In this document: positions 1 to 6,908 of the stretch, piece by piece
How positions within the stretch are numbered: position 1 is the stretch's first letter
How the letters are laid out: every line of letters begins with the position of its first letter
Origin: XN24 sp964413755
GTDB lineage: Bacteria > Pseudomonadota > Gammaproteobacteria > Steroidobacterales > XN24
Length of the DNA: 23,975 nt
Assembly (NCBI GenBank): GCA_964413755.1
Contig: CAYPTW010000037.1
Coordinates: forward strand, 1 to 23,975
Reading direction: 5' to 3'
Made by a program: the position numbers and the translations under genes
The notes under the pieces: generated by a model
The model's input: only the letters and a program-made list of their open reading frames with translations
What the model was told of the DNA's origin: nothing
Databases searched by the model: none

Positions 1-2
1 AG

Positions 3-83
3 ATCGACGAGCACGTGCGGGTGGACGACCTGGAGCCGCTCAAAGACCTCTACCTAGGGATCATGCGGCGGCTGCTCGGCTGA
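3..83 (+). CDS. dapE: Succinyl-diaminopimelate desuccinylase, C-terminal tail (partial)
   Basis: Only the last 26 codons are present; the gene enters from the left edge and stops at TGA 81-83. The tail (IDEHVRVDDLEPLKDLYLGI and six more residues) matches the C-terminal helix of DapE, which in E. coli has the pattern I-x-E-x-V-x-x-x-D-L-x-x-L-x-x-x-Y-x-x-I-M. DapE is a dinuclear zinc amidohydrolase of the lysine/diaminopimelate pathway, cleaving N-succinyl-LL-diaminopimelate to succinate and LL-DAP in the cytoplasm. The call rests on recalled family resemblance over a short stretch; another M20-family peptidase is the main alternative. No catalytic residues are in view. Confidence 0.7.
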   Translation: MDEHVRVDDLEPLKDLYLGIMRRLLG

Positions 84-91
84 TCCGGCCC
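84..91. repeat. Inverted repeat after dapE, left arm (right arm 111-118)
   Basis: The 8-bp arms TCCGGCCC (84-91) and GGGCCGGA (111-118) are perfect inverted complements around a 19-nt loop, starting directly after the dapE stop. There is no T-run after the right arm, so it is not a convincing intrinsic terminator, although it could shape the end of the transcript. Confidence 0.4.
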
Positions 92-118
92 GCCTGGAGA
101 CCTGACCACGGGGCCGGA

Positions 119-400
119 CCGTGCAACGCTCCCTTCGCTCGGAAATCTTTATCTCGCTCAGTGAGCGTTGCACGTCCCGACCCCGCTGCCGGGTTGCAGG
201 TCCCGCCGGACCGGGCGCAGTAACGACATGCCGGGCCACCGGGCTTGCGGCCAGAGACCGGGTATGCGCCGGTCATGCCAGCAGAGCCTCCGGGCCGCGG
301 TGCGCCCGGATCGCTACCCGGCCACTACGGCAGCGCACCCGGAACGCACGATGCCCATCGAGCGATATAAAGATTTCTGAGCGAGAGGGGTATCGTGCGG
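119..400. repeat. Long imperfect fold-back (palindromic) element in the dapE-dsbB gap
   Basis: The two ends of this segment are inverted copies of each other. Bases 134-160 and the complement of 359-385 agree at 23 of 27 positions, and the ungapped match extends over 119-160 against 359-400 (about 32 of 42). Weaker complementarity continues inward: 161-191 against 328-358 agrees at about 21 of 31, and CCGGGCGCA at 211-219 pairs with 301-309. The left arm also holds its own perfect 11-bp inverted pair, GTGCAACGCTC (121-131) and GAGCGTTGCAC (163-173), plus CGCTCA-G-TGAGCG at 155-167. The central part (about 220-300) is less matched. No flanking target duplication is clear and no transposase is present. 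A decayed MITE-like fold-back element or a structured non-coding RNA would both fit. Confidence 0.6.
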
Positions 401-460
401 TGCGGGCGCGCGGCCAGGACGGTGCTGCGGACCGCGCACGCGGCCAGGGCGGGGCCGCGG
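401..460. repeat. Imperfect 30-bp tandem duplication
   Basis: Bases 401-430 and 431-460 align without gaps at 23 of 30 positions; the shared core is CGCGGCCAGG followed by CGG. It sits between the fold-back element and the 3' end of dsbB. With the fold-back element it fills the gene-free stretch 84-469, in which no credible gene, RNA gene or terminator was seen. Confidence 0.5.
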
Positions 461-469
461 TTCGAGTGG

Positions 470-976
470 TCAGCGCCGGAAGTTATTGACGGCGGCGACC
501 AGCGCGAAGCCGGCCATCCACACCAGTACCCATCCGGCCATGCTCAGCCCGAGGAAGGTCCAGCCCATCTCGGCGCAGTCGCCGGAGCCCTCGAAGATCA
601 TGGACAGCGCTTCGTGCAGGGGGAAGACGTCCATGATGTAGTCGTAGCCGGGACCGCAGGCGGGCACCTGGTCGGCCGGCAGGCCCTGCAGCCAGACCTG
701 GCGCCAGGCCAGGCCGAGGCCTCCGGCGGCCGCGATCATGGCCAGCACGCCGTACACGCGGGCGCCGGTGCGTCCCGGGTTGTGCGCATAGGCCGCGAGG
801 AAAACGAAACCCAGCACCAGCACCGCAATGCGCTGCAGGACGCACAACGGGCACGGCTCGTAGCCCATGGCATGCTCGGCAAACAGGGCGAAGCCCAGCA
901 GCCCGCCGCACAGCAGCGCGCAATAGCCGTTGATCATGCGGCGGCTGAGCCAGCCGCGGGAGGCGGTCTCAACCAT
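470..976 (-). CDS. dsbB: Disulfide bond formation protein DsbB
   Basis: Inner-membrane protein of about 168 residues that reoxidises periplasmic DsbA and passes electrons to quinone. Both redox pairs are visible: a CPLC motif (Cys42 and Cys45) in the first periplasmic loop, and Cys107 and Cys134 in the second (ACGPGYD and GSGDCAE). These are within three to four residues of the E. coli positions. Four hydrophobic segments are apparent. The ATG at 974-976 was chosen because it gives a 14-residue cytoplasmic N-terminus like that of E. coli DsbB and follows AGGAACGAG; a later ATG at 935-937 is the alternative. The chosen start overlaps the phoU stop by 8 nt (ATGGTTGA), so dsbB is probably translated from the phoU transcript. 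Confidence 0.93.
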   Translation of the reverse strand: MVETASRGWLSRRMINGYCALLCGGLLGFALFAEHAMGYEPCPLCVLQRIAVLVLGFVFLAAYAHNPGRTGARVYGVLAMIAAAGGLGLAWRQVWLQGLPADQVPACGPGYDYIMDVFPLHEALSMIFEGSGDCAEMGWTFLGLSMAGWVLVWMAGFALVAAVNNFRR

Positions 977-1691
977 TCTCGTTCCTGACCTGTCTCTCGG
1001 CGTCGTCGAGGTCCACGTGGCGGATGTCCTTGCCGTGCACCATGTAGACGACGTACTCGCAAATGTTCTTGGCATGGTCGCCGATGCGTTCCAGCGCGCG
1101 CGCCACCCACAGCATGTCGAGCACGCGGCGGATGCTGCGCGGGTCTTCCATCATCAGCGTGATGGCCTGGCGCGACAGGGCCTCGTACTCCTGGTCGACG
1201 GCCTTGTCTTCGCGCATCACCTGCATCGCGAGGCCCGGGTCGAGGCGCGCGAAGGCGTCCAGCGACTGGTGCAGCATGCTGCCGACGAGCTCGCCGATGT
1301 GGCGCAGGGCACGGTAGCCGTCGACTGGGCGCTCCTGCGATGCCAGCCGGGAGGCCAGATAGCCGATTTTCTCGGCCTCGTCGCCGATCCGCTCCAGGTC
1401 GGTGATGGTCTTGATGATGGCCATGATGAGGCGCAGGTCGCTGGCGGTGGGCTGGCGCCGCGCGATGATGCGGCTGCACTCCTCGTCGATGGACACCTCG
1501 AGGCGGTTCACCTTGTGGTCGTCGCGCACCACCTCCTCGCCGAGCTCGCTGTCGCCTTTTTCGAGGGCCTCCACCGCGCGGCGTAGCTGCTCTTCGACCA
1601 TGCCGCCCATGGCCATGACGTTACTGCGCACAGCCTCGAGTTCCGCATTGAAGCGGCGCGACCAGTGGTGGCTGATGTCCTGGTGTTCCAT
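969..1691 (-). CDS. phoU: Phosphate-specific transport system accessory protein PhoU
   Basis: Cytoplasmic all-helical protein of 240 residues, the usual family length, built from two similar three-helix halves. Each half carries the metal-binding signature: DLERIGDEAEKI near residue 95 and ALERIGDHAKNI near residue 205. PhoU damps PhoR-PhoB signalling when phosphate is plentiful and in E. coli acts with the Pst transporter. No pst genes lie in this window; the neighbours are a phosphate porin upstream and dsbB overlapping downstream. Its start, ATG 1689-1691, has only a weak ribosome site. A terminator at 1756-1787 separates it from the porin, so it may have its own promoter in 1692-1755, though none stands out. 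Confidence 0.95.
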   Translation of the reverse strand: MEHQDISHHWSRRFNAELEAVRSNVMAMGGMVEEQLRRAVEALEKGDSELGEEVVRDDHKVNRLEVSIDEECSRIIARRQPTASDLRLIMAIIKTITDLERIGDEAEKIGYLASRLASQERPVDGYRALRHIGELVGSMLHQSLDAFARLDPGLAMQVMREDKAVDQEYEALSRQAITLMMEDPRSIRRVLDMLWVARALERIGDHAKNICEYVVYMVHGKDIRHVDLDDAERQVRNENG

Positions 1692-1755
1692 CGAGTGGCT
1701 CGGACCTGTGGCGGAAACGAAGGTTCAATAGTCGCATCCGCAGATGCGAACAAAC

Positions 1756-1787
1756 AAGCGGCCATGACCCGGAGGCCATGGCCGCTT
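1756..1787 (-). terminator. Intrinsic terminator between the porin gene and phoU
   Basis: Perfect 11-bp inverted arms, AAGCGGCCATG (1756-1766) and CATGGCCGCTT (1777-1787), with a 10-nt loop. Read on the minus strand, downstream of the porin stop at 1836, the stem is followed by TGTTTGTT, a moderately U-rich tail. On the plus strand the tail is only TTTAA. A second small hairpin (CGCATC 1733-1738, GATGCG 1743-1748) lies between it and phoU. Confidence 0.7.
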
Positions 1788-1835
1788 TAATCAGTGGGGC
1801 GGCCGGCTAGAGCGCCGGCACGCCCGGTTCAGATC

Positions 1836-3269
1836 CTAGAAGAAGTACTGGCCACGCATGCCGTAGACCCAGCCGTCTCCCGTTATGTCATCACGCTCGC
1901 CTTCCAAGTAGATGACGTTGAACTTGAACATGACTTCCGGCGTCAGGTACCAGTTCAGGCCGAGCACGTAGCGATCCTGCTTCTGGCCGCGACCCACGCG
2001 CGTATGCTCCAGAGAATCCGCCACGGAGTAGCCGAAGGCCAGCTCGAAAGCGCCGTAGGTGCCCGCACTCGGGTTGAAGTTGGCGTTCGGGCGCAGGTTG
2101 CCGAAGTCACCGCCGAAGGCGCGGTAGGGCTTGTGCTCGCCTGTCAGGTAGTAGCCGGCGTAGATGTAGTAGCCGTCCTGCGAGATCGAGTCGGCATCCA
2201 CGTTGAAGGTCTCCTCGGGGTTCACACGCGTCGGATCGAGGTTCAGGTCGACATTCATGTACTCGGCCTGGAACCACATCGAACCGAAGCCGGCGGCGAA
2301 CTCGAGCCCATAGCGCGTGAAGTCCTCCACGCCCTCCAGGTCGTCGCGGCCCACGAGGCGCGCGTCGATGGCCCGGGTGCCTTCACGGGTGCGCAGGCGA
2401 ACCGCCTCGTAGTAGTCTTCTGCCGTGTTCAGCGCGTTCTTGCGGTAGTTGATGGCCGCACCGAGGTGCACGAAGTCCGTCCCGTTCAGGTACGGCGCAA
2501 AGGTGGCGCGTCCGGCAATGGAGTAGCCTTCCTCGACGTCACGATTGAACTCGATCCCGTTACCGAACAGGCCGACCGCGATGTGGTAGGTCGGCTGCAA
2601 GGCCTGGTACATGATGCCCGGCTGCTTGCCGACGCCGTAGGCGTCAACCGTGGCGGAGCGCTCCATGAAGGTGATGTAACGCGAGCTGGTGTCGTACTCG
2701 AGACCGAACGGTTCCTTCATGTTGCCGAATTTGAAGATACCGCCATGGTCGAACAGGTAACCGATGTAGGTATTTTCGAGCTCGACCGCATTCTCGGCGA
2801 AATCGACTTCCACCTGCCACTCGAACTTCTCGCGCATCACGCCCAGGGCGCCAAGGCGAATCCGGCGGAAGATCAGGCCATAATCGGGCAGCGGATCTTC
2901 GCGCGCCACTTCAACCAGTTCGTCACTGAAGTCCTGCATCGCGAAATCGAGCTGCACACGACCGCGCATGCGGAAGCGCTCGGACCCATCGGCAGTCTGC
3001 ACGCCGAAGCGGCGCACGAAGATGGTCGCGCCCTCGTCAACCTGCATCGGCGCCGTGGGCTCGTAGGCCGCCGGCGCGCTGCCCAGTTCGACCTCTTCAA
3101 CCGCTTCCTCTTTCGCCGCCTCAGCGCGGATCGCTTCCGCTTCTGCGGGGGTCAGGACCTGCTTCTGGATCAGGGTCTCAAGGAGCCGATCCGTCTCAGA
3201 CGCCGTCGCACCCGTCGTAGCCAGCAAGGCTGCCGCAGCGAAAGCTAAGAACAAATAGCGAACTGACAT
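1836..3269 (-). CDS. Phosphate-selective porin (OprO/OprP family)
   Basis: Outer-membrane beta-barrel of 477 residues. A classic signal peptide ends after about residue 23 (MSVRYLFLAFAAAALLATTG followed by ATAS). A short acidic, helical, probably coiled segment rich in E and A follows (about residues 25-60), then a long beta-barrel ending in the aromatic C-terminal signal GQYFF. This architecture is typical of the OprO/OprP family, which in Pseudomonas forms trimers for phosphate or polyphosphate uptake. The ATG at 3267-3269 has a strong GGGAGG seven nt upstream. The upstream region carries a near-ideal Pho box, which supports phosphate as the substrate. Some family members carry other anions, so specificity is inferred from context. 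Confidence 0.88.
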   Translation of the reverse strand: MSVRYLFLAFAAAALLATTGATASETDRLLETLIQKQVLTPAEAEAIRAEAAKEEAVEEVELGSAPAAYEPTAPMQVDEGATIFVRRFGVQTADGSERFRMRGRVQLDFAMQDFSDELVEVAREDPLPDYGLIFRRIRLGALGVMREKFEWQVEVDFAENAVELENTYIGYLFDHGGIFKFGNMKEPFGLEYDTSSRYITFMERSATVDAYGVGKQPGIMYQALQPTYHIAVGLFGNGIEFNRDVEEGYSIAGRATFAPYLNGTDFVHLGAAINYRKNALNTAEDYYEAVRLRTREGTRAIDARLVGRDDLEGVEDFTRYGLEFAAGFGSMWFQAEYMNVDLNLDPTRVNPEETFNVDADSISQDGYYIYAGYYLTGEHKPYRAFGGDFGNLRPNANFNPSAGTYGAFELAFGYSVADSLEHTRVGRGQKQDRYVLGLNWYLTPEVMFKFNVIYLEGERDDITGDGWVYGMRGQYFF

Positions 3270-3433
3270 GCTAATGCCTCCCTCAAAACGAATCGGACGT
3301 GGAGCACCAGTGCGGACTCAGCCCAACCCGCAAAACGCCCGTGAATCAACAGGTCCTTGCGGTCCCGGATGGCATCAGTCGCGGGCACTCGATGACATCG
3401 CGCAAAGTGTCCTCCGGGTCTCCGTAAGACGAA

Positions 3434-3447
3434 TTGATCTCAGTCAA
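3434..3447. promoter_or_regulatory. FNR/CRP-type palindrome overlapping the porin -10 region
   Basis: TTGAT-CTCA-GTCAA matches the FNR/ANR consensus TTGAT-N4-ATCAA at 9 of 10 positions. It overlaps the proposed porin -10 (minus-strand TATTGA, 3444-3449), where a bound regulator would be expected to repress. A Crp/Fnr-family gene is cut off at the right edge of the window, but no link between the two is shown. Such a motif can arise by chance. Confidence 0.35.
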
Positions 3448-3460
3448 TAGACGGGCCGAA

Positions 3461-3480
3461 ATGTGACATTTTTGTGACAA
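3461..3480 (-). promoter_or_regulatory. Pho box upstream of the phosphate porin
   Basis: On the minus strand the site reads TTGTCACAAAAATGTCACAT: two TGTCACA half-sites exactly 11 bp apart (plus-strand TGTGACA at 3462-3468 and 3473-3479) with an A-rich spacer. This is the PhoB-binding layout. A TATTGA element (3444-3449) lies about 11-12 bp beyond, where the -10 of a PhoB-dependent promoter is expected. The porin start codon is about 190 bp away, implying a long leader. The divergent CYTH gene at 3510 could also be influenced. Confidence 0.75.
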
Positions 3481-3509
3481 ATGCTTATGCCGTTTAGGCC
3501 TTTCATTAC

Positions 3510-4025
3510 ATGGTTGACGCGCATGGGACACCATGGTCAGCTGTGTTGGTGAAAACGGAGATCGAGCGCAAGTTCCTGGTCACTGGGACCGCCTGGAAGA
3601 AGGGGGTCCGCGGAAGCCGCCTGCGCCAGGGTTACCTCGCTATCGAACCGCAGCGGCAGGTGCGGGTCCGCACCGCCGGTGACGAGGCCTGGCTGACCAT
3701 CAAGGGCCGCGCCGAGGGGATGCGGCGCCTGGAGTTCGAATACCCCCTCCCGCTGGCTCATGCGGAACGGCTGCTGGATGAGCTCTGCCAGCTGCCGATC
3801 ATCGACAAGACGCGCTACGAGGTGTTGCTTGGAAGCCACACCTGGGAGATCGATGAGTACCACGGCGCCAACGCCGGACTGGTGGTTGCCGAGATCGAGC
3901 TCGGCGCCGAAGACGAGCACTTCACGCTGCCGGAGTGGGTCGGCAAGGAAGTCACGCACGACCCCCGCTATGCCAATGCCAGCCTGGTCAGCCTTCCTTT
4001 TTGCGACTGGGCGGACCCGTCTTGA
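3510..4025 (+). CDS. CYTH-domain triphosphate tunnel metalloenzyme (probable inorganic triphosphatase)
   Basis: Cytoplasmic single-domain CYTH protein of up to 171 residues. The N-terminal signature EIERKF (residues 17-22) is the metal/phosphate-binding ExExK motif. It is followed by the basic strand VRVRT, the LTIKGR strand, RLEFEY, the DKTRYEV segment and the acidic strand AEIEL, in family order. Short bacterial members such as the Nitrosomonas enzyme hydrolyse inorganic tripolyphosphate; adenylate cyclase and thiamine triphosphatase activities are known in relatives. The start is uncertain: ATG 3510 gives the longest form, while GTG 3549 would give the compact N-terminus common in the family, and neither has a strong ribosome site. 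The 3' end overlaps the convergent Na/Pi gene by 38 bp. Confidence 0.85.
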   Translation: MVDAHGTPWSAVLVKTEIERKFLVTGTAWKKGVRGSRLRQGYLAIEPQRQVRVRTAGDEAWLTIKGRAEGMRRLEFEYPLPLAHAERLLDELCQLPIIDKTRYEVLLGSHTWEIDEYHGANAGLVVAEIELGAEDEHFTLPEWVGKEVTHDPRYANASLVSLPFCDWADPS

Positions 4026-5703
4026 CGCTCGCGGGGGGCTCGACGCGGTCGAACTTCGCAGCCTTAAGGGAGAAGTAGGGCTGCTGCTGCTCGCGCGCGA
4101 TCAGGCGACAATGGCGCACCAGGGCATCCAGCGCCAAGGTCATGTTGCCGAAGTAGATCCCGGCGATCGCCGTCACCTCGTGTTGTGCCACGCGGTCGTT
4201 GACGGCCTGCCGGATGAGCTGGCTTCGCTCTGAGAAGACGTCCCGCGCAGCTTCGATTTCATGAGCCGAGCCCGGGAAGGTCGCCTGGTCCGGATCGAGC
4301 GAACGCCGCGTAGCCTCCAACACAGCCTCGGCGTGGTCGCACAGCTGGACCAGCGCGAGGCGCGTGGGCTCATCGAAGCGCGCGTTCGGGATGCGACGCC
4401 GCTGCTCGGTGAGCGTGGCAAGGTGCACCACGTAATCCCCGATGCGCTCGATGTCGCTGGCGATCCGCGACAGGTACTGCGCCAGCAGGCGCTGGCGACG
4501 GGACAGGTAGCGATCGGTCATCCGCGCCAGGTAGTCGTGTGTGGCGTCCCGGATCTCGTTCACCGCCTGTTCGTTCGCCGCAATGCTGGAAGGCGCCCTG
4601 AGGGCCGCTGCCTCGTGCGCGAAATCGCGCGCCTGCTGCAGGCTGCCGGCGATGATGTCGAGACTGCGGCGCGATTCGCGGATCACCGCGGCAAGGGCAT
4701 TCTCCGGGCGCATGAGCAGTTCCGGGTCGAGGAAGCTGCGCACCGGCAGCGGCTGGCGCCGACCCAGCAGGAGCCGCAACAGGGCGGCAATGCGCGGAGT
4801 GAACGGCAGCAGCAACAGGCTCGCCACGACCATGATCGCCGTGTGCAGGTTCGCCGTCTGCCGCACCAGGTCGTCCGACGTCAGCTCCATGGCGGCAATG
4901 AAAAGCGGCGCCGCGAGCAGCGCCATGGCGACGTTGAAGAGGTTGAACAGCAGGTTGCCCACCGCGCCGCGCCGCCCCTCGATGCCGCATCCCAGGGAGG
5001 CGATCAGCGCCGTGGTCGTGGTGCCGAGGTGGGCGCCGAGCACGATTGGATACACCTGCGGCAAGGAGGTGAACACCCCGGCCGTGATAAGCACGAAGGT
5101 CATGCCGATGGTGGCGCCGCTGCTCTGGATCACCGCGGTGAAAGCCCAGGCCACCAGCGTGCCGAGCAGCAGGCCCTGCCAGGTCGAGCCGTCCAGGTGC
5201 GCCAGCCAGGGGAGCAGCGCTTCGCGGTGCGGCTCGATGGCTCCGCTCATCAGGTCCATGCCGTTGAACAGCAGGCCGAAGCCGAGCAGGCTGCGGCCGA
5301 TGTTGCGCAACAGCGCGGAGGGACTGACGGCGAGCAGCAGGAAACCGATCGCCACGGCAAACAGCGCGTAATCGGTCAGCTTGAAAGAGATCAGCTGCAT
5401 CGACAGCGTGGTGCCGACGTTCGCGCCCATCATCACCGGCAGGGCGTTAACCAGGCTGAGCAGGCCGGCATTGATGAAGCCGACGGCCATCACCGTGGTG
5501 GCGCTGCTGTGCATCAGGAAACCGAGGCCCGTGCCGAGGCCGAGGCCGGTGAGGCGATTGCCGGTGCCGCGGTAAATAATCAACCGCAACTTGTCCCCCG
5601 CCGCCTGGCGCAGCCCCTCGGTCATGAGTTGCATGCCGAACAGGAACAGCGCCAGGCCACCGAGGATGGTGAAGGCGAGGAAAAAAGTTGCTTCAAACGT
5701 CAT
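3988..5703 (-). CDS. Na+/phosphate cotransporter with C-terminal PhoU-like domain (NptA/YjbB type)
   Basis: Inner-membrane protein of 571 residues. Two inverted Na/Pi repeats are visible: GANVGTT (93-99) and HSSATT (65-70) in the first, and QSSGAT (193-198) and GAHLGTT (223-229) in the second. About eight to nine hydrophobic segments run to residue 310. The C-terminal cytoplasmic part (about 340-545) is helical and contains the PhoU-like signature DIERIGDYVVHL. Relatives move phosphate with sodium, and the E. coli homologue YjbB exports phosphate, so direction is open. ATG 5701-5703 follows GGGAG. It lies 42 bp after the PRUNE-like gene on the same strand, so the two probably form an operon. 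Its last 38 bp overlap the CYTH gene tail to tail. Confidence 0.92.
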   Translation of the reverse strand: MTFEATFFLAFTILGGLALFLFGMQLMTEGLRQAAGDKLRLIIYRGTGNRLTGLGLGTGLGFLMHSSATTVMAVGFINAGLLSLVNALPVMMGANVGTTLSMQLISFKLTDYALFAVAIGFLLLAVSPSALLRNIGRSLLGFGLLFNGMDLMSGAIEPHREALLPWLAHLDGSTWQGLLLGTLVAWAFTAVIQSSGATIGMTFVLITAGVFTSLPQVYPIVLGAHLGTTTTALIASLGCGIEGRRGAVGNLLFNLFNVAMALLAAPLFIAAMELTSDDLVRQTANLHTAIMVVASLLLLPFTPRIAALLRLLLGRRQPLPVRSFLDPELLMRPENALAAVIRESRRSLDIIAGSLQQARDFAHEAAALRAPSSIAANEQAVNEIRDATHDYLARMTDRYLSRRQRLLAQYLSRIASDIERIGDYVVHLATLTEQRRRIPNARFDEPTRLALVQLCDHAEAVLEATRRSLDPDQATFPGSAHEIEAARDVFSERSQLIRQAVNDRVAQHEVTAIAGIYFGNMTLALDALVRHCRLIAREQQQPYFSLKAAKFDRVEPPASVKTGPPSRKKEG

Positions 5704-5745
5704 GCGCTCTACTCCCGGCCCGGCGGCCGTTGAGTTCGCCCCGGC

Positions 5746-6852
5746 CTAGCCGGCAAGAAAACTCTGCAGCAGCGGCTGCAGTTTCTTGCGTGAATAGGCG
5801 GCATTGCCCTGCACGTAGGCGGCGTAACGCGCGCTCTGGGCGTTCGGTGCATCGAGCGGTTCCAGCGCAAGTTCGCTGCCGAGCAGGAAGGTGTTGACCC
5901 GCGTGAACAATGCCTCGTCCGCCGCCCAGACGACCAGGTCGCGTTTGAAGTCCGGGTCGGTGTAGGCGTTCATTGCGAGCAACAGGTCGAGATTGCGGTC
6001 GCGGGCGAAGGCCGCCAGCGACTCGCCCAGCTGCGGATCCTTTTCCAGCCACCGGGCCGCCGGCAGCAGTACCGAAGCGATGCCGCAGCGTACGTCGCCC
6101 ATCTGGTATTCCTTGTAGTCCTTGCGCAGCAGGTCGGGTGTGTCCAGCGCATCGACGTTGAATTTCTCGAACTGCAGGCGATCGAATAGCGCCTGCTGGT
6201 CGGCGCCGCAGATCTCGCTGAGGCGCCCGGCAACGCGCACGTCCTTTTCGGTGGCGCGCCTGGCCTCCGCATCGAGATTGACGGTGTCCAGCAGGATCGT
6301 GCCGAGAAGCAGCCGGGCCAGTTCCGGCTCGACGGCCTCGGGCCCGGTGTCGAGCAACTGCTCCGCCACCAGGGTCGAAGCGGAGCCGACCGGCTCCACG
6401 AGCCGCGGTCGGGCGTCCTGGAACTCGCCCTCGTCGCGGTGATGATCGATGATGCCGATCACGGCCGGACCCAGCTGCGCCTGCCCCGCGGCCAGGGCAT
6501 TGTGGTCCACGAGCACCAGCCGGAACCCACCGGAGGCCTGCAACGCCGCCAGGTCGACCTCGTCGATGAAAGTGAGCAACTCGGGGCCGAGGCCTACGTC
6601 GGAAAACAGGTACACCGCCTCGGTACGCAGCTTGTAGTCGGCCCGCGGGATGTTGACCAGCGGAACGAAAATGTCACCCGAGTCGCCGGAAGGCATCGTA
6701 AGCCAGTAGCCCGCCGCCACGGCGGCCACCATGGAATCGAGGTCCGCAGCCTCGTTGCCCAGCACGAAGTGGGTCGCACGTCCCTCCTGCACCGCTGTGC
6801 GGGCCCTGTGGAGATATGCCCTAAGCTCATGATTCGATTGGACTGCTTCCAC
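5746..6852 (-). CDS. PRUNE/PPX1-like exopolyphosphatase (DHH-DHHA2 family)
   Basis: Cytoplasmic phosphoesterase of 368 residues. Motif I is GNEAADLDS (32-40), followed by VDHN (115-118), the DHH motif IDHH (135-138), GSAST (near 157) and LLGTILLDTVNL (near 183). The DHHA2 domain ends with YVQGNAAYSRKKLQPLLQ. The order and wording closely match animal PRUNE1 (GNEACDLDS, LVDHH, LDHR, GTIILD, SRKKLLPLLQ), a short-chain exopolyphosphatase, and the start of yeast PPX1. Unlike PRUNE1 it keeps a true DHH. It begins at GTG 6850-6852 with AAGGAG upstream. Placement before a Na/Pi cotransporter suggests phosphate release from polyphosphate coupled to transport. A manganese-dependent pyrophosphatase is the alternative, but the PRUNE-type C-terminus argues against it. 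Confidence 0.88.
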   Translation of the reverse strand: MEAVQSNHELRAYLHRARTAVQEGRATHFVLGNEAADLDSMVAAVAAGYWLTMPSGDSGDIFVPLVNIPRADYKLRTEAVYLFSDVGLGPELLTFIDEVDLAALQASGGFRLVLVDHNALAAGQAQLGPAVIGIIDHHRDEGEFQDARPRLVEPVGSASTLVAEQLLDTGPEAVEPELARLLLGTILLDTVNLDAEARRATEKDVRVAGRLSEICGADQQALFDRLQFEKFNVDALDTPDLLRKDYKEYQMGDVRCGIASVLLPAARWLEKDPQLGESLAAFARDRNLDLLLAMNAYTDPDFKRDLVVWAADEALFTRVNTFLLGSELALEPLDAPNAQSARYAAYVQGNAAYSRKKLQPLLQSFLAG

Positions 6853-6908
6853 GGCTGGAGACTCCTTGTTAACCTTGCTTGATTTGGGACCTGTTGAAGG
6901 AAAAGCGC
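6853..6908. promoter_or_regulatory. Compact divergent promoter region between PRUNE-like and CYTH-like genes
   Basis: Only 56 bp separate the two opposed start codons, and both ribosome sites (AAGGAG on minus, AAGGAAAAG on plus) lie inside it. Any promoters must therefore overlap or extend into the genes. No convincing -10/-35 pair and no Pho-box repeat were found here. Confidence 0.35.

Noticed and set aside
121..489. Possible 122-codon gene in the dapE-dsbB gap
   Set aside because: It lies within the fold-back and tandem repeats, is very rich in R, A and G, has no ribosome site and overlaps the dsbB end.
1733..1748. CGCATC-CGCA-GATGCG hairpin as a second terminator
   Set aside because: Only six pairs and no T-run on either side; at most an addition to the terminator at 1756-1787.
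1794..3248. 484-codon plus-strand open frame antisense to the porin
   Set aside because: The porin has a signal peptide, family sequence, ribosome site and Pho box; the antisense frame has none.
4261..5733. 490-codon plus-strand open frame antisense to the Na/Pi cotransporter
   Set aside because: Composition dominated by Q, H, R and E with no recognisable domain; shadow of the transporter gene.
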